From positions 1-14,300 of the forward strand of contig CAJUMD010000053.1 in assembly GCA_910587275.1 (NCBI GenBank): 14,300 nucleotides of DNA. Reading direction: 5' to 3'. The notes beneath the pieces were generated by a model that did no database searches, was not told the DNA's origin, and saw nothing but the letters and a program-made list of their open reading frames with translations. Shown in pieces: positions 5,365-12,678 of this stretch (position 1 is the first letter of the stretch; every line of letters starts with the position of its first letter). This DNA comes from an uncultured Kineothrix sp. Lineage in GTDB: Bacteria; Bacillota; Clostridia; Lachnospirales; Lachnospiraceae. The translations under genes were made by a program, and so were the position numbers.

Positions 5365-6234
5365 CTAGCGCGATTCCCCCAAAAAGAACAGGGCAACCGT
5401 TCCGGGACCGGAATGCGCGCCGATGGTGGGACCGATATGGTTCATCAGGAAACTTTCCATACCGAAGCGCTCCCTGATTTCATCCCGCACCGTTTCCGCA
5501 TCTCCGGAGGCATCCCCATGGCTGATAAAAATAATGGCATTATCCTTTCTGTAACTTCCCATTTTTTCCTCCATGTAATCCACAAGGGCATGGAGGGATT
5601 TTTTTCGCCCCCGCACCTTTTGGAGCGGAACCAAATGCCCTTCCCCGTCCACATGGAGAATCGGTTTAATCCCCACTACCGTCCCGATAACCGCCGCCGT
5701 CCGGCTCACCCTGCCGCCGCGGTAGAGATGGTTTAAGTCATCCACGGTGAAAATATGTACCAAATGGGGAATATGCTCCTCCACCCATTTAGCGGTTTCC
5801 TCCATGGACTTTCCCTCCTTTTGCTGCGTCAGCGCATAATGCACCAAAAGCCCTTCCCCCATGGACGCGCATTTACTGTCGATGACCCGCACCTTACAGT
5901 CCGGATGGGCCTCCATCACCATGTCCGCGGCAAGGCAGGCATTGCCGTAAGTACCGCTTAATCCCGAAGAAAAACAGATATACAGCAACTGTTTACACTC
6001 CCTTAAATATTCCTCAAAATACATCCGGCATTCCTCCGGATTCACCTGCGAAGTGGTAGGCATATTCCCGTCCCGCATCAAACCGTAAAACTCCTTCCAG
6101 TCCAGCTCATGCCCCCTGCTGTAAGTCTCCCCCTTTACCGTATAATTAAATACCATCAACCCCAAATTGTGCTCCTTAATATATTCCATTGGCAAATCCG
6201 CGGTTGTATTCGTAATAATCTTAAAATCAGACAT
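5365..6234 (-). CDS. degV: DegV family fatty-acid-binding protein
   Basis: The 289-residue protein matches the DegV family, which binds a fatty acid between two domains. In Gram-positive bacteria its FakB members hand the acyl chain to the FakA kinase. Motifs run in order: KIITNTTADLP at the N-terminus, MPTTSQVNPEE, YICFSSGLSGTY (hydroxyl residues near the carboxylate site), VDDLNHLYRGGRVSRT, GIKPILHVDGEGHL, and C-terminal HIGPTIGAHSGPGTVALFF. Length is normal and no motif is missing. The start at 6234 is chosen for GGAGGG seven bases before the ATG; an in-frame alternative at 6264 has none. It has its own promoter (6298-6326) and is not tightly linked to spoVAF. Which fatty acid it binds cannot be told, and no fakA is in the window. 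Confidence 0.93.
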   Translation of the reverse strand: MSDFKIITNTTADLPMEYIKEHNLGLMVFNYTVKGETYSRGHELDWKEFYGLMRDGNMPTTSQVNPEECRMYFEEYLRECKQLLYICFSSGLSGTYGNACLAADMVMEAHPDCKVRVIDSKCASMGEGLLVHYALTQQKEGKSMEETAKWVEEHIPHLVHIFTVDDLNHLYRGGRVSRTAAVIGTVVGIKPILHVDGEGHLVPLQKVRGRKKSLHALVDYMEEKMGSYRKDNAIIFISHGDASGDAETVRDEIRERFGMESFLMNHIGPTIGAHSGPGTVALFFLGESR

Positions 6235-6297
6235 AAAAAAGCCCTCCATCAATGCGAATCTCATTCCCCAAATACATTACATATCAACTAAGTTATG

Positions 6298-6326
6298 ATT
6301 CTACCATGTTTTCCCCAAAATTACAA
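6298..6326 (-). promoter_or_regulatory. sigma-A promoter of degV
   Basis: TTGTAA (6326-6321) and TAGAAT (6303-6298) on the minus strand are separated by 17 bp. The -10 matches five of six and the -35 four of six. The leader would be about 57 bases. Confidence 0.6.
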
Positions 6327-6354
6327 GTCACCCATTTACACGGCGCGTGAAGGA

Positions 6355-6401
6355 GTTTTTTGCAGGACAGGCAATCCCACTGCCTCCGCCCCGCAAAAAA
6401 C
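6355..6401. terminator. hairpin downstream of spoVAF
   Basis: GTTTTTTGC (6355-6363) is complementary to GCAAAAAAC (6393-6401), with an inner stem AGGCA (6369-6373)/TGCCT (6381-6385). An alternative pairing is GGACAGG (6365-6371) with CCTGTCC (6403-6409). It sits 20 bp past the spoVAF stop. Because the T-run is on the 5' side of the stem in both directions, it is not a textbook intrinsic terminator. Confidence 0.4.
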
Positions 6402-6421
6402 CCCTGTCCGTGCGTCCGCCC

Positions 6422-7903
6422 CTACTGTTTCTCCGAATGCGGCAGCCTGTAACGGATTAACCGCTTCCAAAGCTGTCCCGCATTTAACGGAATTAACGGA
6501 TATATATAACTCCTTCCCGACACCGTCCGGTTGGACACAATTGCAGCCACGAACAGCGCCACCGCCGCTGCAAATCCATATACTCCGAAAAACTCCGTCA
6601 GAATCAGGTTAATGATGCGCATGAATTTAATCGCATAACTGAGTTCATAGTTCTGCTGGGTATAACTTGCAATTGCCACGAAAGCCATATACAGCATGAC
6701 TTCCGAATTAAACCACCCGCTGTTCACCGAAAATTCTCCCAAAACAAGCGCTGCCATGACACTGAGCGGCGTACTTAACATGTTCGGCGTATTGACCGCC
6801 GCAAGCCTGAGGCCGTCGATGGCAAGCTCCAACAGTAAAAACTGCCATATCAGCGGTATGTTGGTCACATCTTTGACCACAATGAACCGGAAACTGTCCG
6901 GTATCCAGTGGGGATTCTGCATAAGAAGTAAAAATACAGGCGTCACGAAATAAGTCAGTATGGAAATCAAAAACCGCGACAGCCTTAAATAAGTCCCCGT
7001 AATGGGCGGGAAATAATAATCATCCGCTTCCTCCACGATGTCAAAAATAGAGGTCGGCGTAATCATGGCAGAAGGCGAATTATCCACCAAAATTACTACA
7101 TCCCCTTCCAAAACCTGTGCCGCCGCCGTATCCGGCCGTTCCGTAAACTTAAATTTCGGGAAAGGGTTAAACCATTTCCGGTCAAACAGGCATTCCGCAA
7201 GGCTTTCCTGGTTCATCGTCAGTGCATCCACCTCGATATGCTGTATTTTCTGCCTGATTTCATCCAAAAAATCATGGTCCACGCGGGAATCCATGTAGCA
7301 AATCACAATATCCGTCTTGGAGCTCGTTCCCGCCTGGAACATTTCCATTCTAAGGTCCGTGCTGCGGATACGCCGCCTGATTAATGCGGTATTGAATACG
7401 ATGGTTTCCACGAAACCGTCCTTGGACCCCCTCAGCGCCTTATCCTTTTCCGGCTCCGACACGCTCCTTGACGGATACGTCCTGGAATCAATCAAAAGGC
7501 ATTGGTCATATCCGTCAATAAACAGGGCGAATACGCCGGACATAATAAAATAGATGATTTGTTCCCATTCCGCCTGAAGGTCCACCTCTACGTGCGGAAT
7601 ATTTTTCTTCGACATCTCATGGGCGTTTTCCGGCAAATCCTCCGGTTTTAGCCCGATAAAATACTGGAGCATTTTCTGCATCATTTCATCTTTACAAAAA
7701 CCGTCAATAAAATACATACAGGCATTCCTGCCGCCCACCTGTATCACTCGGTACACCACGTCAAAACTGATTCCGGCACCAAGCTGTCCGTTCAGGTATT
7801 CCATATTTTCCTCAAGGGAAGACGACATATTCCCCGGCCTGATATTTTCCCCGGCGCTTCTCGTCCCCTTTGTATCCGTCTCTGATCCCGTTCCGATTCC
7901 CAT
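6422..7903 (-). CDS. spoVAF: SpoVAF-type GerA family spore germination protein
   Basis: A 493-residue GerA-family protein, the same length as Bacillus subtilis SpoVAF. It has a soluble N-terminal half (about 1-270), then the family signature VVILVDNSPSAMITPTSIFD, YYFPPITGTYLRLSRF, and several membrane segments up to the C-terminus (ISILTYFVTPVFLLL, IWQFLLLELAIDGLRLA, VAIASYTQQNYELSYA, FGFAAAVALF-like). SpoVAF sits in the spore inner membrane and in Bacillus helps amplify germination ion release. The start at 7903 is fixed by AAGGAG eight bases upstream; the in-frame start at 7927 lacks one. No other spoVA gene is adjacent, so it is a stand-alone copy. Its ribosome binding site is buried in the hairpin at 7905-7960, directly after the dut-linked small ORF. 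It could also be called a GerA A-subunit, but length and motifs favour SpoVAF. Confidence 0.88.
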   Translation of the reverse strand: MGIGTGSETDTKGTRSAGENIRPGNMSSSLEENMEYLNGQLGAGISFDVVYRVIQVGGRNACMYFIDGFCKDEMMQKMLQYFIGLKPEDLPENAHEMSKKNIPHVEVDLQAEWEQIIYFIMSGVFALFIDGYDQCLLIDSRTYPSRSVSEPEKDKALRGSKDGFVETIVFNTALIRRRIRSTDLRMEMFQAGTSSKTDIVICYMDSRVDHDFLDEIRQKIQHIEVDALTMNQESLAECLFDRKWFNPFPKFKFTERPDTAAAQVLEGDVVILVDNSPSAMITPTSIFDIVEEADDYYFPPITGTYLRLSRFLISILTYFVTPVFLLLMQNPHWIPDSFRFIVVKDVTNIPLIWQFLLLELAIDGLRLAAVNTPNMLSTPLSVMAALVLGEFSVNSGWFNSEVMLYMAFVAIASYTQQNYELSYAIKFMRIINLILTEFFGVYGFAAAVALFVAAIVSNRTVSGRSYIYPLIPLNAGQLWKRLIRYRLPHSEKQ

Positions 7904-7904
7904 A

Positions 7905-7960
7905 AAAAAACTCCTTCCATAAGACAAGTTATCCTTATTATGTCTTACGAGGAGTTTTTT
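7905..7960 (-). promoter_or_regulatory. terminator-like hairpin that sequesters the spoVAF ribosome binding site
   Basis: Bases 7905-7915 pair with 7950-7960 (11 bp) and 7920-7925 with 7942-7947 (6 bp), with a 16-base loop. In the minus-strand transcript the 3' arm contains AAGGAG, is followed by UUUUUUU, and the spoVAF AUG comes next. The structure lies 16 bases after the small ORF stop, so it can act as the terminator of the nrdDG-dut unit and as an attenuator of spoVAF. Confidence 0.65.
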
Positions 7961-7976
7961 ATTCGCGTATCAAGTG

Positions 7977-8072
7977 TCATAGCACCTCTACTTCACAATC
8001 CTTACCGGTCAAAGGCAATATGCCGTTTTTTTTACAAGAAATAGGCTGAATAAACAATGGCTTGTTGCTCAT
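7977..8072 (-). CDS. 31-residue small protein downstream of dut (function unknown)
   Basis: A short frame begins MSNKPLFIQPISCKKNG and ends ILPLTGKDCEVEVL. AGGAGG lies seven bases before its ATG, and the start is 17 bases after the dut stop, so it is well placed for translation as the last gene of the nrdD-nrdG-dut unit. It ends 16 bases before the terminator-like hairpin. It contains two cysteines, no membrane segment and no signal peptide. I do not recognise the family. The strong ribosome binding site and tight spacing argue that it is real; its shortness is the main doubt. Confidence 0.6.
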   Translation of the reverse strand: MSNKPLFIQPISCKKNGILPLTGKDCEVEVL

Positions 8073-8089
8073 GGACCGTCCTCCTACCG

Positions 8090-8530
8090 TCAGTGTTTCC
8101 CCGTGCTTCCAATCCCGCCCCGGTCTTCATGTCCCAGCGTTTCCACCTGATCAAATTCCAGTTTCGGTTGGTTTTCCATGATGCGGAACTGGCAGATTCT
8201 GTCATTAGAATCGATATGCGTATCCCGCAGGGCATAAGCAGGCATAAACCACTGGTCATTATCCCCGCAGTAAGAAGAATCGATGATTCCCTGATGGTTC
8301 GTCTGGATAATCCCGAAATTCTTAAACGTACTGCTGCGCGGCACCACATGTGCCTCATACCCCTCCGGCAGCTCCATCGCCACACCCAGGGGAATCAGTT
8401 TAAATTCCCCCGCTTTCATATCCACGCTTTCCGCCGCCCGCAAATCAATCCAGTCAGATTTTCCGTCAATATAAGTCAGTTTTTCTATTTTATCGGTAAA
8501 ATATTTGATTTTGATTTTTTTTGTTTCCAT
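8090..8530 (-). CDS. dut: deoxyuridine 5'-triphosphate nucleotidohydrolase (dUTPase)
   Basis: This 146-residue enzyme converts dUTP to dUMP and pyrophosphate, keeping uracil out of DNA and feeding thymidylate synthesis. All five trimeric-dUTPase motifs are present in order: DLRAAES (1), VPRSSTFKNFG (2), NHQGIIDSSYCGD (3, with the catalytic Asp of GIID), RICQFRIM (4) and the flexible P-loop-like RGGIGSTGKH at the very C-terminus (5). The length is normal. GGAG lies nine bases before the ATG. It follows nrdG by 48 bp without an evident terminator, so it is probably part of the nrdD operon. That links dNTP production to dUTP clean-up. Confidence 0.95.
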   Translation of the reverse strand: METKKIKIKYFTDKIEKLTYIDGKSDWIDLRAAESVDMKAGEFKLIPLGVAMELPEGYEAHVVPRSSTFKNFGIIQTNHQGIIDSSYCGDNDQWFMPAYALRDTHIDSNDRICQFRIMENQPKLEFDQVETLGHEDRGGIGSTGKH

Positions 8531-8578
8531 TGATTTTTACTCCGTTCACTTTCCGGATTCGTTTCGGCAAATTAAGGT

Positions 8579-9100
8579 TTACGCATCCCCTGTCCTATAA
8601 TCCCCACAATACAATACCGGTATTTGGGGATTCTTCTGTTCCAGGGTAGCCTGCACGTCAATGACCCTTTGGTTGCTGCTGCCTTTCCAAAGGAGCTTCG
8701 GGTCCCTGCGCGCCGTCTGGAATTCCCCGTCCACCAGCACGTCCACGAGCTGCATCATGGAATCACGGTACAGGTTTTCCCAAATGTCACCCGTATACAG
8801 CCATATCGTCTTATCCGGATATTCTCTTTTAATTTCCTCCATCAGTCCGCGCACATCCAAACGGTTTGCCGAATGCAACGGGTCGCCGCCGGAAAACGTA
8901 ATTCCCGATATATAAGGTTTCCCCAGCTGTTCCAATACTTCCTCTTTGGCGGCAGCGTCAAACAAAAGCCCGCCGTTTGGGTCCCAGGTAATCGGGTTAT
9001 GGCAGTCCCTGCAGCAATGGGAACATCCGGCGACCCACAAAACGACCCTCAGTCCGTCGCCGTTTAACATATCATCCTTCGTTATGTTGTGGTACCTCAT
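8579..9100 (-). CDS. nrdG: anaerobic ribonucleoside-triphosphate reductase activating protein
   Basis: A 173-residue radical-SAM activase that uses a [4Fe-4S] cluster and S-adenosylmethionine to install the glycyl radical on NrdD. The cluster motif is CSHCCRDC (C-x3-C-x2-C, residues ~26-33), within the NrdG N-terminal pattern LRVVLWVAGCSHCCRDCHNP. It is followed by GITFSGGDPLH (SAM-binding GGD/E motif) and TIWLYTGDIWE. The length is normal. The start lies two bases after the nrdD stop, with TAAGG overlapping that stop as ribosome binding site, so the two genes are translationally linked. Confidence 0.96.
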   Translation of the reverse strand: MRYHNITKDDMLNGDGLRVVLWVAGCSHCCRDCHNPITWDPNGGLLFDAAAKEEVLEQLGKPYISGITFSGGDPLHSANRLDVRGLMEEIKREYPDKTIWLYTGDIWENLYRDSMMQLVDVLVDGEFQTARRDPKLLWKGSSNQRVIDVQATLEQKNPQIPVLYCGDYRTGDA

Positions 9101-9102
9101 CC

Positions 9103-11289
9103 TTACATGCTTTTCCTTTCCGCAATTTCTGCCATTTTTGCATCGTTTAGTCTGGTATCCCCATGAACACGGGAATAAGACAGATACCCGTTCATGCGCT
9201 CAATTTTCGTCAGGTTCCGGCTGCCGCACTTCGGGCAGACATCCATTTCCAACTCCTGATGCCCGCAGTCGTCACAGTAAGCCAGAGACAGGTTGACGCC
9301 CTCATAAAAGCCCATGTCCATGGCGCGGCGTATCAATGTCTTAATCGCCTCCAAATTATAATCGATGGGATATTTCACATACTGTATCTTACCGCCGTTG
9401 GCAAGTTCCCAAAAACGGTATTCCAAATCCTGTTTTTCAATGGGCGTAATGTCCTCCGTTACATGGCAGTGGAAACTGTTGGACACGTAATCCCTGTCCG
9501 AAACCCCTTCCACAATCCCGTATTTCGCACGGAACTGCTTCACCTGAAGACCGCACAGGTTTTCCGCCGGGGTACCGTAGATGGCATAGAGATTGCCGTC
9601 TGCTTCCTTAAACTCATTAATCTTCTTATTAATATGCTCCAACACCTCAAGGGCGAACTGGCCGTCTTCCACCAGGGATTTCCCGTTGTACAGCTCCTGC
9701 AGTTCGTTAAAGGCAGTAATGCCGAAACTTGCCGTCGCCGCCTTCAGGATGGGCTTAATCTTATCGCTTAACTTTAAGTTTCCCCCCAAAAATCCCCCTT
9801 CACAGTAAGCGAGGGGATTGGTGGAAGCCCGCATCTCCCCCAGGTACGCATATGTGCGGATATGGAGCTGGCGGATTAAGTTCAGGTAATAATCCAGCAC
9901 CTCATAAAAGTCCCTGCTTTCGTGCCTGGATTTCGCCAAAATCATGGGCAGGTGCAGCGAAACCGCGCCGATATTAAACCGCCCGACAAAAACAGGCGTA
10001 TCCGCATCATCCGCCGGATGCATCCCGCCCCTCTCATACCAGGGGGAAAGGAATGCGCGGCATCCCATGGGGGAAATCACTTTCCCGTAACGTTTGTACA
10101 TACTGGCAATATACCCTTTTCCGGTCAGGCTCAGCCAGTCCGGGTACATGGTCTTTGCGGAGCACTTCACCCCCGCTTCAAACACATCTTCAAGCGGCTT
10201 CCCTTTTCCGTGCAGGTTCTCGTCATACAGGAAGACTATCTTCGGGAACAGCACCGGTTTCTTACATCCTTTTTTCCCCTGTCCCGTGCGCCTTACATTT
10301 AACATGCAGACAGTTGCCAGCTTCGCGAAGCGTCCCGTCCCGATGCCCGCCGTCACCGTAATGAACGGATAGTCTCCCCGGCTGCTTGCCACCGTATTAA
10401 ATTTATATTCCCAGCCCTGGAAGCCCTGCTCAAATTCCCGCAGCACATCCGCATAGGCTTCTTCTTCTGCCCTTTCCCCTCCGATACCGAGTCTTTGGTA
10501 TTTTTCCAGACTTCTTTGGTATGTTTTCTCCGCATAAGGCTCTAAAATTTTGTCCACTTCCGGCACGGTAAAGCCGCCGTACTGCTGGCTAGCAGCGCTA
10601 AGCACGATATCCCCGATAACGTCAAATGCCACATCCAGCGTCTTCGGCTCGTTATACCAAATATTCCCCATCTCAAAACCGCCCGTCAGCACGTTCGCCA
10701 CGTCAAACAGACAACAGTTCATTGTATCCCGCCTTGCCGACATATCATGGACATAAATATAGCCGTCCCTGCACGCCTGTATTTCCTCTGTCGTCATAAA
10801 GAACTTCTGGTACAGTTCCTTATTAAACTGGTTAAAAATCAGGCTCCTTTTCGTGGAAACCAAAGCGCTGTCCGTATTAGCGTTTTCCTTGTCCCCCACA
10901 TACATAATGGACTGGCTCTTTTTGTACACATCGTCCATCATCCGTACAAAATCCTGCTTATAATTACGGTAATCCCGGTAACTTTTGGCAACAATGGGTT
11001 TCACTTCCTCCAAAGCGCTTTCCACAATATTGTGCATAATCGGAATGGGAATCTGCTCCTGTTCCAATTCCATGACCTTATCCACCACATACTGGCAGAT
11101 ATGTTTTTTCTCATCCTCCGTAAACTTGGTCAATGCCCGGTATGCACTCTTTCCCACCGCATCGATGACCTTCTGTACATTAAAAGATTCCAGACTCCCG
11201 TCCTTTTTTATCACTTTGACATCCCGTTCCGGTTTAAATTCTTCCCCATAGTTTACTACCTGTCCTGCCATAACAGTTTCCTTGCCCAT
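9103..11289 (-). CDS. nrdD: anaerobic (class III) ribonucleoside-triphosphate reductase
   Basis: The 728-residue glycyl-radical enzyme reduces NTPs to dNTPs without oxygen. An ATP-cone occupies about residues 12-105 (VIKKDGSLESFNVQKVIDAV) and binds allosteric ATP/dATP. The catalytic barrel follows, with NCCLFDVANVLTGG, the likely thiyl cysteine C410 in SPMGCRAFLSPW, and NSFHCHVTEDITP. Near the C-terminus are a zinc site, CDDCGHQELEMDVCPKCG, and the glycyl-radical loop RVHGDTRLN with G710. The start at 11289 is fixed by AGGAGG seven bases upstream; an in-frame start at 11331 would add 14 residues and lacks such a site. It is the first gene of nrdD-nrdG-dut, under the NrdR-type boxes and promoter at 11377-11461. 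Confidence 0.97.
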   Translation of the reverse strand: MGKETVMAGQVVNYGEEFKPERDVKVIKKDGSLESFNVQKVIDAVGKSAYRALTKFTEDEKKHICQYVVDKVMELEQEQIPIPIMHNIVESALEEVKPIVAKSYRDYRNYKQDFVRMMDDVYKKSQSIMYVGDKENANTDSALVSTKRSLIFNQFNKELYQKFFMTTEEIQACRDGYIYVHDMSARRDTMNCCLFDVANVLTGGFEMGNIWYNEPKTLDVAFDVIGDIVLSAASQQYGGFTVPEVDKILEPYAEKTYQRSLEKYQRLGIGGERAEEEAYADVLREFEQGFQGWEYKFNTVASSRGDYPFITVTAGIGTGRFAKLATVCMLNVRRTGQGKKGCKKPVLFPKIVFLYDENLHGKGKPLEDVFEAGVKCSAKTMYPDWLSLTGKGYIASMYKRYGKVISPMGCRAFLSPWYERGGMHPADDADTPVFVGRFNIGAVSLHLPMILAKSRHESRDFYEVLDYYLNLIRQLHIRTYAYLGEMRASTNPLAYCEGGFLGGNLKLSDKIKPILKAATASFGITAFNELQELYNGKSLVEDGQFALEVLEHINKKINEFKEADGNLYAIYGTPAENLCGLQVKQFRAKYGIVEGVSDRDYVSNSFHCHVTEDITPIEKQDLEYRFWELANGGKIQYVKYPIDYNLEAIKTLIRRAMDMGFYEGVNLSLAYCDDCGHQELEMDVCPKCGSRNLTKIERMNGYLSYSRVHGDTRLNDAKMAEIAERKSM

Positions 11290-11323
11290 GCACTTGCCTC
11301 CTGTCCAGTTCCTTACGTTAAAA

Positions 11324-11366
11324 ACACGCATTTCAGGCGTATCGCAAACGCCCGGAATGCGCGTGT
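11324..11366 (-). promoter_or_regulatory. terminator-like hairpin in the nrdD leader
   Basis: In the transcript, 11366-11356 pairs with 11332-11324 (nine pairs with a two-base bulge), enclosing an inner GGCGT/ACGCC stem (11336-11340 with 11348-11352). It is followed by five U (11324-11320), about 30 bases before the nrdD start. A 13-codon ATG frame overlaps it but has no ribosome binding site. Attenuation is possible but inferred. Confidence 0.45.
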
Positions 11367-11376
11367 ATACCCATTT

Positions 11377-11392
11377 TAACTATATATAGTTA
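11377..11392. promoter_or_regulatory. NrdR box 2 (perfect 16-bp palindrome)
   Basis: TAACTATATATAGTTA matches the core of the NrdR consensus (acaCwAtATaTwGtgt) at positions 3-14. It lies downstream of the start site, one repeat offset (31 bp) from box 1. NrdR is the ATP/dATP-sensing repressor of nrd operons. Confidence 0.75.
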
Positions 11393-11407
11393 CGGATATA
11401 CGTTTTT

Positions 11408-11423
11408 TATCTATATTTTGTGG
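11408..11423. promoter_or_regulatory. NrdR box 1 at the nrdD transcription start
   Basis: Read on the minus strand, CCACAAAATATAGATA keeps the CAxAATATAG-like centre of the NrdR consensus (11 of 16 positions). Its offset of 31 bp from box 2 is three helical turns, the usual spacing of NrdR box pairs. It sits just downstream of the -10. Confidence 0.7.
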
Positions 11424-11432
11424 TTATCTACT

Positions 11433-11461
11433 AGTATATCCACCGGCACCCGTTATGTCAA
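11433..11461 (-). promoter_or_regulatory. strong sigma-A promoter of nrdD-nrdG-dut
   Basis: TTGACA (11461-11456), a perfect -35, and TATACT (11438-11433) on the minus strand are separated by exactly 17 bp. Transcription should begin near 11426, giving a leader of about 137 bases that contains both NrdR boxes. Repressor binding would block the polymerase at the start site. Confidence 0.88.
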
Positions 11462-11502
11462 GACTGCGCGTCCAAAAATATTTGACCGCCAACAACCACC
11501 TA

Positions 11503-12678
11503 TTATACCATCCCCGATTGCTCCACGGCAGCCACCGCTTCCCGGATTTTCTCCACCGGCATGGTAAGCGCAAACCGCACATGCCCCTTTCCCAAAGACC
11601 CGAAGCTGCTCCCCGGTGTGCAGAGCACGCCGGATTTCTCCATCAGCTCCATGACAAACGCCACATCGTCATCCCCGTATTTTTCCGGGATTGCCCCCCA
11701 GGCAAACATGGTTCCTTCGCTGTCCGGTACATCCCAGCCGATGGCGCGCAGCCCCCCGCAGAGCGCATCCCTCCGCCTTTGGTATTCCGCACACTGTGTC
11801 CTTACCATGTCGTCCGGTCCCGTCAGCGCCGCAATCGCGCCGTACTGTACCGGCAGGAACGTGCCGTAGTCGATTTGGGAACGCACCTTTTTAAAATTCG
11901 CCACGATTTCCTTATTCCCTACCAAAAATCCCATCCTTGCCCCCGTATAGTTAAAGGACTTTGACAGGGAATAAAATTCCACGCATACTTCTTTTGCCCC
12001 ATCGACGGAAAGAATGGATATCCCTTCCCGTCCGTCGTAAATAATGTCCGAATAGGCATTGTCATGGACAATGAGAATGCCGTTTTCCTTCGCCCAGGGA
12101 ACCAGTTTTTCGTAAAACTCCCTTGGCGCCGTTTTGCAGACCGGATTGAGCGGATAGGATACTATCATGAATTTAGCCGCTTTGCGTATCTTTTCATCTA
12201 TTCCCCCAAGATCCGGCAGGTACCGGTTTTCGGGGCGCAGCTCATACGTCGCCAGTTTCGCCCCTGCCAGGGAAGGTCCGATGGAGAAAATCGGATAGCC
12301 CGGATCGGGCACCAGCACCACATCCCCTTCATTGCAAAGGGGCAGCCCGATATGGGTGATTCCCTCCTGGGAACCGTAAACCGACATGATTTCCTCTTTT
12401 TCCAGCTCCACCCCGTATCTTTTGCGGAAACGTGTTATGACCGACTCGGTCAGTTCGGGCAAATCGGACAGCGCATACTTATAATTTTCCGGTTTTTTTG
12501 CCGCTTCCACCACCGCTTCCACGATATGTGCCGCCGGCGGGAAATCCGGCGTTCCCACCGAAAGATTGTAAACCGTCCTGCCCTGTGCCTCCAGCTCTTT
12601 CTTCTTTTCATCCAATACCTGAAAGATTCCTTCCTCAAAATCCTTCATCCGATCCGCAAATTTCAAATCCATCTTCAT
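11503..12678 (-). CDS. PLP-dependent class I/II aminotransferase
   Basis: A 391-residue fold-type I aminotransferase. Features in order: NLSVGTPDFPP near the N-terminus, YGSQEGITHIG (cofactor phosphate region), DPGYPIFSIG, YPLNPVCKTAP (the N-P that contacts PLP), HDNAYSDIIYDG (Asp and Tyr binding PLP), the Schiff-base lysine K240 in SLSKSFNYTGARMGF, and the substrate-carboxylate arginine R368 in GHVRFAL. It most resembles the group containing LL-diaminopimelate and alanine/aspartate aminotransferases, but the donor and acceptor cannot be fixed from sequence. The ATG overlaps the stop of the upstream WYL-regulator gene (ATGA), with GGGAGG five bases upstream, so the two genes are translationally coupled. 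The regulator may therefore control amino-acid metabolism. Confidence 0.92.
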   Translation of the reverse strand: MKMDLKFADRMKDFEEGIFQVLDEKKKELEAQGRTVYNLSVGTPDFPPAAHIVEAVVEAAKKPENYKYALSDLPELTESVITRFRKRYGVELEKEEIMSVYGSQEGITHIGLPLCNEGDVVLVPDPGYPIFSIGPSLAGAKLATYELRPENRYLPDLGGIDEKIRKAAKFMIVSYPLNPVCKTAPREFYEKLVPWAKENGILIVHDNAYSDIIYDGREGISILSVDGAKEVCVEFYSLSKSFNYTGARMGFLVGNKEIVANFKKVRSQIDYGTFLPVQYGAIAALTGPDDMVRTQCAEYQRRRDALCGGLRAIGWDVPDSEGTMFAWGAIPEKYGDDDVAFVMELMEKSGVLCTPGSSFGSLGKGHVRFALTMPVEKIREAVAAVEQSGMV

